From Saccharina japonica (taxonomy: Eukaryota; Sar; Phaeophyceae; Laminariales; Laminariaceae), in contig MEHQ01002284.1 of NCBI GenBank assembly GCA_008828725.1, forward strand, positions 113,111 through 177,110: a stretch of 64,000 nucleotides of DNA. Reading direction: 5' to 3'. Every line of letters starts with the position of its first letter. Position 1 is the stretch's first letter. The notes beneath the pieces are model-generated. The model saw nothing but the letters and a program-made list of their open reading frames with translations, did no database searches and was not told where the DNA came from. Both the position numbers and the translations under genes were made by a program. This document shows, piece by piece, positions 53,965-64,000 of this stretch.

Positions 53965-54850
53965 TGAAAAAATACAAATACTGCTGTGATAAACCCGGTT
54001 CGCGGCGAGTTAGGGGATATAAAACAAATAGTCGATAGAGGATAAGAGACCGCGCTTTGACTGTTTGTCAGGCTTGTCCGTCTGCACAGCAGGCTACAGC
54101 AAGCACAGGATGATAAGGCCAAACAAAACCTTGACGCACTAAAAAAATCCGTTCTCCTAAAGGTGCGCAAGCGTTGGAAGGGAGTGGTGGCCGTGGGCGT
54201 TTTTTTTTCTTGTCCCCTAAACTCGTCGCGAACCTGGCGCCTGGCGATGTCGCTATCAGGCGCCGCCTCTTACCCTCACTTGCCCAGCCTTTCGGTGCAG
54301 GCGTGTGCTTGGTTTTTGTTAAGAATATTGATGGTATTGCCGCTCCTCTGTCACCCCCCCTGTCTCTTCCGTCGCTGTTCACCTGGTCCGGGTGTGATGC
54401 GAATGGTGTACCTATTTTTCAAACAATTGTTCCGAGTCTTGAATGTCCCTTTACTAGCCTGCGATCCGGATGGGAACACGCGCTTGCAAGCCGCGGGCCC
54501 CACCACGCCACCGGCGGTGGTGCTTGTGCTGTTGTTGTTGTGGTTGAGGGTGTTGGTGTTGGTGGTGTGGTGGTGGTGGTTGTTTTTGGCCATCCTTTTG
54601 GATAGACTGTTGCCATTGTTGTTGTGTTGTGCCGAATGATTGTAGCGACCATCTTGAATTTATCGCGTCCGACCATTATGTGTCATTGGGTCCGACCATT
54701 ATGTGTCCGCTACGTGTTGAAGTTCATATGATGTGTGAATTCCAAACTATATAGTATACCTTGGTACCTATCTGTTACCTGTGTCGAACAGACAGAGTGA
54801 CACCAGTGCCCGTAATAAGTTGCCAGGAAACCAACCCAGCAACTATCGGT
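53965..54850. other. Intergenic, no gene supported
   Basis: A GTTGTTGTTGTGGTTG / GGTGGTGTGGTGG-rich stretch at about 54530-54595 produces spurious long frames on both strands. GTCCGACCATTATGTGTC is tandemly repeated at 54668-54706. Nothing else is recognisable. Confidence 0.4.
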
Positions 54851-55133
54851 TGACCCGGCGCCCTGGTGGTTAGCCTCGAATACTACTTGAGTTATTTTCT
54901 TGGGTTCAAATATCCGTGCCTGTATGGAGGTTGTTATCACCAAATGGCACCAACTGTCGAGAGCGCCTATATATTTCGTGGGTACGTACTGTAGGCATAT
55001 TTCTACTCGAGTCGACGAGGGAAGAAGTACGTACAGAACCGATTTCGCGATAAAAACGAAATGCACGTACCGTAGTGGGGGGGGCTACTATGTGAACCCG
55101 GATCTGAGTTACGACTGAGAGGGAGAGAGATAA
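54851..55133 (+). mobile_element. tRNA-derived SINE, copy C
   Basis: Head TGACCCGGCGCCCTGGTGGT with A-box-like TGGTGGTTAGCC and B-box GGGTTCAAATATCC (54902-54915). Body blocks CCAACTGTCGAGAGCGCC, GTCGACGAGGGAAGAAG, TTTCGCGATAAAAACG, ACCGTAGTGGGG and CCCGGATCTGAGTTACGACT match copies A and B. Confidence 0.83.
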
Positions 55134-56079
55134 GAAGATCGAAGAAAAAGTTCGAAGGACGGTGGAAGAGGGGCTCGGGGGCGAGGACCGGTCAGAGTGG
55201 TGGCGCGACAGTAGGGTGGGCCGCAAACGCGACGGCGGCGGCCGGCAGGTCGCTCGCCCCTGCACCAAGCAAGCGCGTGACCCTTGCGTCGCTGGTGGCG
55301 ATGGTGCGCTGTCTCCAAGTGGATCGGGAACCTGTCGAGCTGATAGAGGCGGTGGCCGCGATGCGGGACGCGCCGAAACACTTGGATCCGGGGAAGGGGG
55401 GGCAGGATTCAGATGGAAAAGAAAGGCGCAACCTCCTGGTTTGATTGATCACCCCAGCAAGAGCCCCGGATTCGGCCGCGTCCAGCGTGGCGTGTTGAAC
55501 TACACGGAACGACCCCTTCAAGAGTGGGAGTCTCCTCCCTCCCGCTCCTACGTTATGGTACCATCCAATCCCGGCACGACAACGCCTTTTTCTCACTACA
55601 ATGTAAGTATACCTGGTATACAGCTAACCTCGATGTTGGACGTAATGTTAGGTGTGTCACATCGTCTACGCGCGCACCCTACCCATGAGATATAAAAGAA
55701 CAGTACGATTAGCAGCTACAGTAGGTCGAGTTCTACGCACGCACGCGGCTGAACGCGCCCGCAACTTCCGCCGCCACTGTGGAACTATACAGCCCGCACG
55801 CATACTATTTGAGCCTTCAGTACTGCCCACACTCCCAGCACTCCCAATATTTAGGCTGCCATTACATCTTCATCGGGCGCTTCCTGTAGGTCCATAATAC
55901 TCTCGTATTGTACGAGTAGTACGACTTACTGTGATAATTGCAATACGTGCTTTCAGGCCCCACGATACGAGCACTCCTACGAAATATACTGTATTAAAAA
56001 CAAAAAGTCGCAAATTCGAGGGCACTACTCTGCAGGTCAGTATTTGCACGGACGTCTGAGCTAGTACTCGTGTACTTAC
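55134..56079. other. Spacer with a coding-like open frame next to the SINE
   Basis: A plus-strand frame with coding-like codon use ends at a TGA at 55442-55444 and is open back into the SINE tail; its only ATG lies late (about 55308), so no gene is called. The remainder has a decayed ACTCCGAGT-type patch (about 55800-55860) and nothing else. Confidence 0.35.
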
Positions 56080-57070
56080 GTATGTGCCAGGAATGACCAC
56101 GGCGTGAATGCATTCCAAGGTTTCCTATTGCTTTGCGCGTACTGTACGAGAACGCATTCTTCACGATGTTTACTCTCGGTTTCAATGTTGAACTCTCTCG
56201 CAAGGATTACGTTACGGCCAGGGACATTGCTGAACAAGCAAGCCATCATGTGTACATCGTACTGTAGTGTATACAATTTACTACAACAGTAGTTCTGCTA
56301 AAATGGCTACCGTAGGGAAAGCAACAAATGAATACCCCTGCATATCCTTTGTCGGAAATAGGTATTCCGTAAGCTCGTACGTACGTACGAGGAATCGATG
56401 GTCGGTACGAGTAGCAATGGTCTTCTCAGCGCTGTTCTGTAATCGACGCATGCATATGTCGAGCAGGGCAACTTCTACCTGTCTGCTTATTATGTTTGAC
56501 GTTACATTTTGATTGGGCCGCACATCTGGCATTCGGATATCTGATATATCTGGATGCTCCCCGATGGCCACTCTCCCGTCTCTCTCGCCCTCACACACAC
56601 GATGCTCGCGATTGTGTTCGTGGTGTATGTGCATGCCTGTTTGTGGGCCCAAGAGCGCCTACCACACCTTTTTGCGAACCTGGTCGGCCACGCGTCTGAC
56701 CGATGCAGCATACATTCCGGATCAGCCTAACATCGATTCGCGTCACCTCGGCTCGACCGACATCCATCGGGTTTTTAGAGTATCAAAAGATACTATCCTT
56801 CGTATACGAGGTACGTCGTACGCGTACTCGTATGGTGTTTGCAGTTGTTACGCTCAATGCGTTTGTTTTCTCGGCGCACACACCACGTGTTCGCTGAAAC
56901 TCCAGAACGCGCGACGATGTCATTATCATGCAGCGAGACCTCATTCAGGGTTGGTCCTCACACGGCAGGCAGAAGAAGAAGAGTGCCTCGCGCCGCCCTT
57001 CGCGATACGAGTGGCCACCACGTGTGTGTCGCGCGTTCAACCAATGCATGAACAGTGGCATATCCCAGCA

Positions 57071-57382
57071 GACGCGTGCTGCGATAGTGGTACGAGTACT
57101 CGTACGTAGCACGTTTTGGTCGAAATATTTATGAGCTGTGAAGGGGCTCATTAGCCCGATATCTTCGGAATATGCCGATACAGCCTTAGCAATATATGAT
57201 TCGTGGTACATGTACTGCACGATGTGTTCTGTGATATCTATCGTCGGGTGGGTTACAGTTTTAGCATTTCTTGAAATTCGTGTTTAGGCGATTAGTTGTA
57301 GAATACTCCTACACTATAATCAACTCCGTTATAATAACCTCAGAGAAACAAAGATGCACCTCTACCTTGGTAGCATGTGCGT
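57071..57382 (+). mobile_element. MITE copy inside array unit 1
   Basis: GACGCGTGCTGCGATAGTGG on the left, with a short palindromic GTACGAGTACTCGTAC insertion within the terminal hairpin, and CACCTCTACCTTGGTAGC on the right. It occupies the same position in unit 2 (59720-60032), so it was present before the array was amplified. Confidence 0.75.
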
Positions 57383-57999
57383 CAGCATACCCTGGATACG
57401 AATCCCTAATTTGACCGCCCATATAAAAAATGCCTCACAAAAGGAGACCCAACCCAGCCTACCGTGCTGTTTCCGGGTGAATACGATATTCCGCAACACC
57501 TATTTACGTTGGGAGTTTAATGTACACACGCTTTCACAAGTAAGAAATCTAGCGCGAAACAGTAACCCGATACGTTATTGGAGAGCCGGTACCGCTGTAG
57601 CGCCTGAGCTTGAACTTGCTTGGTGTCTGGGCTCGGGCATACGGTACGATGCTTCGACGAACGGTAGTTTGGGACAATCGTGTCACTGCTTGCCTTGCGC
57701 TTGTCTTGCGCGGATCGCTCGCGTTGCCTTAGCTCCAGCGGGAGACCGAGAGAAGGCTCACTCAATGCTCCGTGCACTGCGTCAGGCACTTCATCGATAC
57801 CCAATATTGGCGTGTGTAATTATTATGTGGTCTTATGGAAGCGTTCAGACAGTGTCAAGTAAACAACGGATGGTGTGAACACCAATGCCTCTGCGGCCAA
57901 ATGATGTATTGGTTGTGGTATCCCTCTCTGCATATATACGTGACGGTTCGTAAGGCGGAAGCAAAGCTATCGCCACTTCGTGTAGCAGTACCTTCCCCG

Positions 58000-58345
58000 C
58001 CTCCCTTCCCCTCCCCTCCCCTTCTCTCTCGCTATTGCTCCTGCAGCCTCGCATCCTTGCTCTATGACCCGAGTAAGATACCGCAAATTGGCACGAAGAT
58101 CGTGCGGACCCTAGCTCGCCTCACGGCTAAACTAGAAGACTGCGCCCTGAAGAGACAAGTTACGTCAACACTCAAATTCCCGGCTACCCGGGGATGTGGT
58201 TGTTGATGTAACGTGTCTGTTTAGGGTGCAGGCCTCTAGCTTAGCTGCGAGGCGATCTCGGGTTGGCAGGATTTTAGTGCCGATTACGGCATCTTTCGCG
58301 GATCTGAGAGCAAGCACTCGAGGCTGCAGACAAAGCAGCGAGAGG
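58000..58345. repeat. Large inverted repeat in array unit 1
   Basis: A C-rich run (CCTCCCCTTCTCTCTCGCTA) followed by about 150 bases is mirrored by the inverse ending GCGAGAGGAGAGGGGAGGGG, centred near 58190 on a CCCGGGG-like sequence. Equivalent palindromes are at 60650-61030 and 62185-62560. Confidence 0.75.
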
Positions 58346-59719
58346 AGAGGGGAGGGGAGGGGAGGGGAGGATATGGTCCTGCTCCTCGTCGTCCAGTCTC
58401 TCCCGGACCGCCATCGTGTGCTTCGTTCTCCATGAGGAAAGAACGCGCAAGACACTCCACGAAGGTTGCTCCTATTTGTCCTGGTACGGCGTTCGTTGCG
58501 GCACGGTGCCCGTCACAAAAAGTGGACCCGCCCGCCAACCAAACCTAGAAACGAACGGGGTACTCGTTACTCGTACGTATGTATGTGCCAAGAATGACCA
58601 CGGCGTGAATGCATTCCAAGGTTTCATATTGCTTCGTGCGTACTGTACGTATTATTCATGATGTTTACTCTCCGGTTGAATGTTCGACTCTCTCACAAGG
58701 ATTACTTCACGACCAGCGACATTTCTGAACAAGCCATCTTCGCACACACATGTGCACATCGTGCTGCAGTGTACACGCCATTCAAAATCTGATAAAATGG
58801 CTACCGTAAGGAAAGCAACAAATGATTACCCCTGTATATCCTTGTTATAAAAAAAAAAAATATATGCCAGCTGTGACTACGAGCAATTGAATGGTTGAAA
58901 CTCGACTTAGCAAGCTGCATACTACGCCATACACGTGCTTAAGTGCACTGGCACTACAGTACAGTATATTCAAATCTGTAAGTTTTAATGGTAAGTCGTC
59001 CGCGCGTGTTCTATAATAATTCCTCGTCGAGGATGTTGGCGAGTGACTCCCCTGGATGCTGCCAGGGTCAACAGGGATCCTTTGTTGGAAATAGGTTCTC
59101 CGTGGGCTACGTACGAGGAATTGATAGTCGGTAGCAATGGTCTTCTCATCTCAGCATGCATGTGTCGAGCGGGGTAACTTCTACCTGTCAGCTTATTATG
59201 TTTGGCGTTACATTTTTATTGGGCCGCACATCTGGCATTCGGATATCTGATATATCTGGATGATCCCCGATGGCCACTCTCCCGTCTCTCTCTCTCTCAC
59301 GATGCTCTGATGTATGTACATGCCTGGGTGTGGGCCCGAGAGCGCCTACCACACCTTTGTGCGAGCCTGGTCGGTCATCGATGCAGCATCATTCCGGATC
59401 AGCCCAACATCGATCCGCGCCACCTCGAGTCGACCGACATCCATCGGCTACAGAGTATCAAAAGATACTCGTATCCTTCGTGTACGAGGTACGTCGTACG
59501 ATGGTGTTCACAGTTGTTACGCTCAATGCGTTTGTTTTCCCGGCGCTGAAACTCCAGAACGCACGACGGTATCACCATCATGCAGCGAGACCTCAGTCAG
59601 GGTTGGTCCTCACATGGCAGGCAGAAGAAGAGTGCCTCGCGCCGCCCTTGGCTATACGAGTGGTCACGAAGTGCGTGTCGCGCTCCCAACCAACGTGTGG
59701 ACAGTGACATATCCCAGCA

Positions 59720-60032
59720 GACGCGTGCTGCGATAGAGGTGGTAGCACGTTTTGGCCAAAATATTTATGAGCTTTGATTGGGCGTCTTGACCCTATATCG
59801 TCGGAATGTACCGAAACAATGCTTCAAGAATATATGGTTCGTGGTGCCTGTTGTGTTCCCGCGTATTACTGTATGTGTGATGTGGGGATTATCCCCGAGT
59901 GGGTTACATTTTTTAGCTTTCCTTAAAATCAGTTTTAGAGCGATGAGGTGTAGAACACTCCTCCTCTACTATAATCAAGTAATTTTCATAACCTCAGAGA
60001 AACCAGGTTGCACCTCTACCTTAGCTTGCGTC
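59720..60032 (+). mobile_element. MITE copy inside array unit 2
   Basis: GACGCGTGCTGCGATAGAGG to GCACCTCTACCTTAGC.TGCGTC, orthologous in position to the copy in unit 1. Left-truncated versions follow at about 61330-61560 and 62860-63090. Confidence 0.75.
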
Positions 60033-60649
60033 AGCATAGCCTGGTTGAAACTCACTCCTTGGCCCGATTATACCAAAAACGCCTCACAAGATGAAACCCA
60101 ACCCAGCCTACCGGAAGGTTTCCTGACGGATAATATCTTCCGCTACAACTTACTTACGCTGAGATTTTAACGCTTTCACATATAAAACTCTACGAGTAGC
60201 ATTCAATTGTAAACCGTTTTCTTATCGGAGGGCCGGTACCGCTGTAGCGCTTGAACTTGAATGATGTTGGTGTCTGGGCTCGAACCACCCAGAGCACACG
60301 GTACGATTCTGCGACGAACGGAAGTTGGGACAATCGTGTTCACTGCTTGCCTTGCGCGTATCGCAATTATCGTTGCCTTAGCTTCAGCGAGAGACCGAGA
60401 AAAGGCTCACTCACTGCTTCGGGTGCTGCGTCAGGCACTACATCGAAACGCCCTGAAATGTTGGGCTGTGCAATTATAATATGGTCGTATGGAAGCGTTC
60501 AGATGGTGTCAAGTCGACACCGGATGGTGAACACCAGTGCCTCTGTGGCAAAACGATGTCGTGGCTGTGGTATCTCTCTCTGTATATACGTGACGGTTCG
60601 TAAGGCTGAAGCAACGCAATCGACACTGGATGTGACCGTACCCGCCCCG

Positions 60650-61030
60650 CCTCCCCTCCCCTCCCCTCCCCTCCTCGCTCGGCATTTCTCCTGCAGCATC
60701 GCGTCCTTGCTATATGGCCCGAGCAAGATGCCGCAAATCAGCACGAAGATGTTGCGAACCCTAACTCGCCTGATGGCAAAACTGGAGGACTGCTCCCTGA
60801 AGAGACAAGCTACGTCAACACCCACAACTACGGGTAGCACTGAGGTAGTGATACCCGGGGATGTGGTTGTTGATGTAACGTGTCTTTTCGGTGGGCAGGC
60901 CTGCAGCTTAGCTGTGAGGCGAGCCGTGGTTCGCAGGGTTGTCGTGGTGATTGCGGCATCGTCCGCGGACCTTATTGTAAGCACTCGAGGCTGCAGAAGA
61001 AATAGCGAGAGGAGAGGGGAGGGGAGGGGA
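60650..61030. repeat. Large inverted repeat in array unit 2
   Basis: Arms of about 170 bases: the sequence from CTCGCTCGGCATTTCTCCTGCAG to CAACACCCACAACTACGGG is the inverse of CCCGGGGATGTGGTTGTTGA to CTGCAGAAGAAATAGCGAG, with moderate divergence. Both arms are flanked by C-rich/G-rich pentamer runs. The 335-codon frame across it is a by-product of the palindrome. Confidence 0.78.
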
Positions 61031-62184
61031 GGGGAGGAGAAACGAGCTCAGCAACAATTTCCTGCTCCCCGTTGTCCAGTCTCTCCCGGACCGCCACCAT
61101 CTGCTTCGTCCTCCATAAGGGAAAAAAGCGCAAGACACTCCGCGAAGGTTCCTCCAATGTTTCCTGGCCTGGCGATCGTTGTGGTACGGTGCCCGACACA
61201 AAAGGTGGACCCGCCCGCCAACCACCTTCAACCGAACGGGGCGGTGGTCTACCGGTAAACTCGCTCCCGGTATGTTTGCGTCACAATCAACCACGGCCCT
61301 GAGGTTGGTTGGTTGTACTACCCAGGGCTTCTTGACGTCATACCGTCGGAATAACCGAGAATTCGTTAAGAATATACGGTTCGTGGTGCATGTACTGTAC
61401 GATGTGTTCTGTGACATCTGTCATCGGGTGGGTTACAGTTTTAGCATTTCTCAATCAGTTTTTACGCGATGAGGTGTAAATCACTCCTCTACCATAATCA
61501 AGGGATTATCCTAACCTCATCAAAATCACGATGCAACTCTACCTTAGCATGTGCGCCAGCATACCCTCTCTCTGGTTGAAAAACTGTACTTGGCCCGTTG
61601 TCACAAAACAACGCCTCACAAGATGAAACCCAACCCAGCCTAAGGTAAGGTTTCCTGATGGATGGGATATTACGCAGCAACTTAATTATGCTGAGCTTTC
61701 AATGTACGCATGCTTTCACAAATATGAAATCTAGCGTGCAACAGTAACCCGATTTATTGTTGGAGGACCGGTACCGCTGTAGCGTCTGAGCTTAAACTTT
61801 GTTGGTGTCTGGGATCGAACCATCCAGAGCATACTGTACGAGGCGGCGACGAACGAAAGTTGGGACAATCGTTTCGCTGCTTGCCTTACGCGGATCGCAA
61901 TTCGGGCTGCCTTGTCTCCAGCGGGAGACCGAGAGAAGGTTCACTCACTGCTTCGGGCACTGCGTCCGGCACTTCATCGATGCGTACTGTAAGGCTGGCC
62001 TGTGTAATTACGTGGTCCTATGGAAGCGTTCAGACGGTGTCAAGTAGATATCAGATAGTGAACACCTGTCCCTCTGCGGCAAAACGACGCCTCGGTTGTA
62101 TTATCCCTCTCAACATATACGTGACGGTTCGTACGGCTGAAGCAAGGCAATCGACACTGGATGTGACCGTACCCGCCCCGCCTT

Positions 62185-62560
62185 CCTTCCCCTCCCATCC
62201 CCTTCTCTCTCCATATTTCTCCTTCAGCCTCGCTTCCTTGCTATATGACCCGAGTAAGATGCCACAAATCGGCACGAAGATGCTGCGGGCGGACCCTAGC
62301 TCGCCTCACGGCAAAACTAGAGGACTGCGCCCTGAAGAGACAAGTTACGTCAACACCCACAACTCCGGGTGGCACTGAGGTAGTACTACCCGGAGATGTG
62401 GGTGCTGATGTACCGTGTCTGTTCAGGGTGCAGGTCTGTTATTTTGGCTGTCAGGCGAGCCAGGGTTTGAAGGATGTTTGTGCCGATTTCGGCACCTTGC
62501 GCGGAACTTATTGTAAGCATTCGTGGCTGCAGAACCAATAACTAGAGAGGAGGGGAGGGG
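62185..62560. repeat. Large inverted repeat in array unit 3
   Basis: Same arrangement as in units 1 and 2, centred near 62380 (GGGTGGCACTGAGGTAGTACTACCCGG). The fourth unit reaches only the first C-rich run before the window ends. Confidence 0.72.
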
Positions 62561-63570
62561 AGGGGAGGGGAGCTCAGGGACAAGGTCCTGCTCCTCGTCG
62601 CCCAGTCTCTCCCGGGCCGCCATCGTCTGCTTCGTCCTCCGTAAAGGAAACAAAAGCAAGACACTTCACGAAGGTTGCGCCAATTTTTTCTGGCCTGGCG
62701 ATCGTTGTGGCACGGTGCCCGACACAAAAGGCGGACCCGTCCGCCCGCCAATCACGAATACACGAACGGGGCGGTGGTCTGCCGGTAAAGTGGCGCCCGG
62801 TATTTTTGCGTCGCAGGCAGCCACGGCCCTACGGTTGGTTGGTGTGCTGGACAAGACTGCTTATCCCCATATCTTCGGAATATACCGATAATTCTTCAAG
62901 AATATACGGTTCGTGGTGCATCTATTGTACGATGCGTTCTGTGGTATTTATCATCGGGTGAGTTACACTTTCAGCTTTGCTCAAAATCAGTTTATCAGCG
63001 ATGAGGTGTAGAACACTCCTACACTATAATCAAGTGATTATCATAACCTCGGAGACACCAGGTTGCACCTCTACCTTGGTGGCATGCATCAGCATAGCCT
63101 GGTCAAAAATCACTAATTGGCCCGTTTATACCAAACACGCCTCACAAGATGAAGCCCAATCCAGCCTACGGTGAGGTTTCCGGATGGATCAGATAGTCCG
63201 CAGTACCTTACTTAGGCTGAGCTTTTAATGTAAACACGCTTTCACAAATAAGAAATCTAGCGTGGAATAGTATCCTGATTTTTTTATCGGAGGGTCGGTA
63301 CTGCTGTAGCGCCTGAGCTTAAATATTGTTGGTGTCTGGGCTCGAACCATCCAGACCATACGGTACGATGCTGCGACGAACGGAAGTTGGGACAATTGTA
63401 TCACTGCTTGCCTTGCGTGGATTTCTCGGGTTACCTTAGCTTCAGCGGGGGACCGAGATAAGGCTCACTCGCTGCTTCGGGTGCTGCGTCAGGCGCTACA
63501 TCGATACGCACTGTAATGTTGGCCTGTGTAGTTATTATGTGGTCTCATGGAAACGTTCAGATGGTGTCCA

Positions 63571-63815
63571 GGACACATGCTACGATAGGCGTGCACCATC
63601 ATTTTTCTGAGCTTCAGACTTAAGGAGCGTCATACCGCACCGAAAAAATGATTTTGGAGGAAAATAAAAGTGCTGCCGGATGAGAAATATCCTGACCGAA
63701 GTATACTCTGAAAAATTATTCGTCACACGAAAGTCCGACGAATTCGGGTTAAGGAGCCCGATCGTTGAGAAAACGATCTAACCAAAACGTGCTACCTCTA
63801 CCGTAGCACGCGTCC
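63571..63815 (-). mobile_element. Hairpin-ended MITE inserted in array unit 4 (245 bp, with empty sites)
   Basis: GGACACATGCTACGATAGGC on the left and CTCTACCGTAGCACGCGTCC on the right. It splits the array sequence GATGGTGTC / AAGTCGACACCGG, which is continuous in units 1-3 (about 57850, 60510 and 62035). This gives the clearest definition of the element's ends and shows it moved after the array had been amplified. The target duplication is too short or too decayed to fix. Confidence 0.88.
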
Positions 63816-64000
63816 AAGTCGACACCGGATGGTGAACACCAGTGCCTCTGTGGCAAAACGATGTCGTGGCTGTGGTATCTTTCTCTGCATATACGTGACG
63901 TTTCGTAAGGCTGAAGCAAAGCAATCGACACTGGATGTGACCGTACCCGCCCCGCCTCCCTTCCCCTCTCATCCCCTGCCCTCCACTCCCCTCCTTTCTT

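Larger units (their letters stand above)
56080..64000 (+). repeat. Tandemly amplified array (core unit ~1.54 kb, four copies; extended unit ~2.5 kb, two copies)
   Basis: A core beginning near ATATC.TCGGAATATACCGA occurs at about 57160, 59790, 61335 and 62867, the last running off the window. Each core contains, in order, a MITE right end, CGCCTCACAAGATGAAACCC, GGTACCGCTGTAGCG, TTGGTGTCTGGGCTCGAACC, GGAAGTTGGGACAATCGTGT, a C-rich run, a large inverted repeat, a GGGGA run and CCCGACACAAAAGG.GGACCC. The first two cores are preceded by an additional ~1.1 kb segment (56080-57150 and 58578-59780; shared GAATGACCACGGCGTGAATG and GGGCCGCACATCTGGCATTC). Copies differ by substitutions and small indels that break every reading frame, so I call no protein here. 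Confidence 0.88.

Noticed and set aside
54339-54639. Thr/His/Asn-rich and Val/Leu-rich frames on both strands
   Set aside because: Artefacts of a GTT/GGT-rich low-complexity stretch.
56281-56652. 123-codon minus-strand frame with plausible composition
   Set aside because: Its counterpart in the second extended unit (about 59090-59260) has deletions that shift the frame; no domain recognised.
60285-60310. tRNA-like B-box (GGTTCGAGCCC on the minus strand) in the tandem array
   Set aside because: No A-box at the right distance and no cloverleaf; the motif is simply part of the repeat unit.
60251-61258. 335-codon plus-strand frame
   Set aside because: It crosses the large palindrome and C/G-rich runs of array unit 2; the equivalent positions in the other units are broken by stops and indels.

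Overview
The window looks like repeat-rich, gene-poor nuclear DNA of a stramenopile, most likely a brown alga. The lineage call rests on (i) a protein made of EsV-1-7-type cysteine repeats (C-X4-C-X16-C-X2-H), a family known chiefly from brown algae and their phaeoviruses, (ii) two long ankyrin-like proteins of the 'LDILQWAR..GCPWD' type common in brown algal genomes, and (iii) eukaryotic transposons, a tRNA-derived SINE family and no operons. No rRNA, no intact tRNA and no CRISPR were seen. The lineage is an inference; no database search was possible. Layout: 1-1830 is a decayed Ty1/copia retrotransposon (minus strand). 3388-3909 encodes a small secreted Cys-rich protein. 5.8-8.6 kb holds a palindromic-repeat element with terminal inverted repeats. 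8.8-9.46 kb is a (GGGTC)n satellite ending in a hAT-like terminus. 11.7 kb is the first of three SINE copies (others at 37.4 and 54.9 kb). 13.1-15.0 kb is an intact 631-residue ankyrin-like gene inside a ~3.1 kb segment that is duplicated at 31.5-34.6 kb, where the second gene carries two homopolymer frameshifts. 16-17 kb and 30.6-31.45 kb each show a transposon nested inside a copy of one MITE family. 22.7-25.6 kb has two weak hypothetical genes. 26.7-30.6 kb is a mosaic of duplicated CAG-bearing repeats and foldbacks. 43.7-45.15 kb is a hAT-like element with an exact 8-bp target duplication. 47.2-48.8 kb is the EsV-1-7 repeat gene. 49.3-52.5 kb is a cluster of MITE copies. 53.4-54.0 kb is an array of short palindromes. 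56.1-64.0 kb is a tandemly amplified array. How it fits together: nothing indicates a pathway. The clear genes (EsV-1-7 repeat protein, two ankyrin-like paralogues, one secreted Cys-rich protein) are all uninterrupted reading frames, unlike typical intron-rich brown algal genes, and at least two belong to families shared with large DNA viruses of these algae. The rest is mobile DNA whose nesting gives a relative chronology: one MITE family (hairpin ends GTGCTACGATAGAGG...) was inserted first and then served as target for a MULE-like, a Harbinger-like and a short TTAA-flanked element. Boundaries of repeats are read by eye and are accurate to about 10 bases unless a target-site duplication is given.
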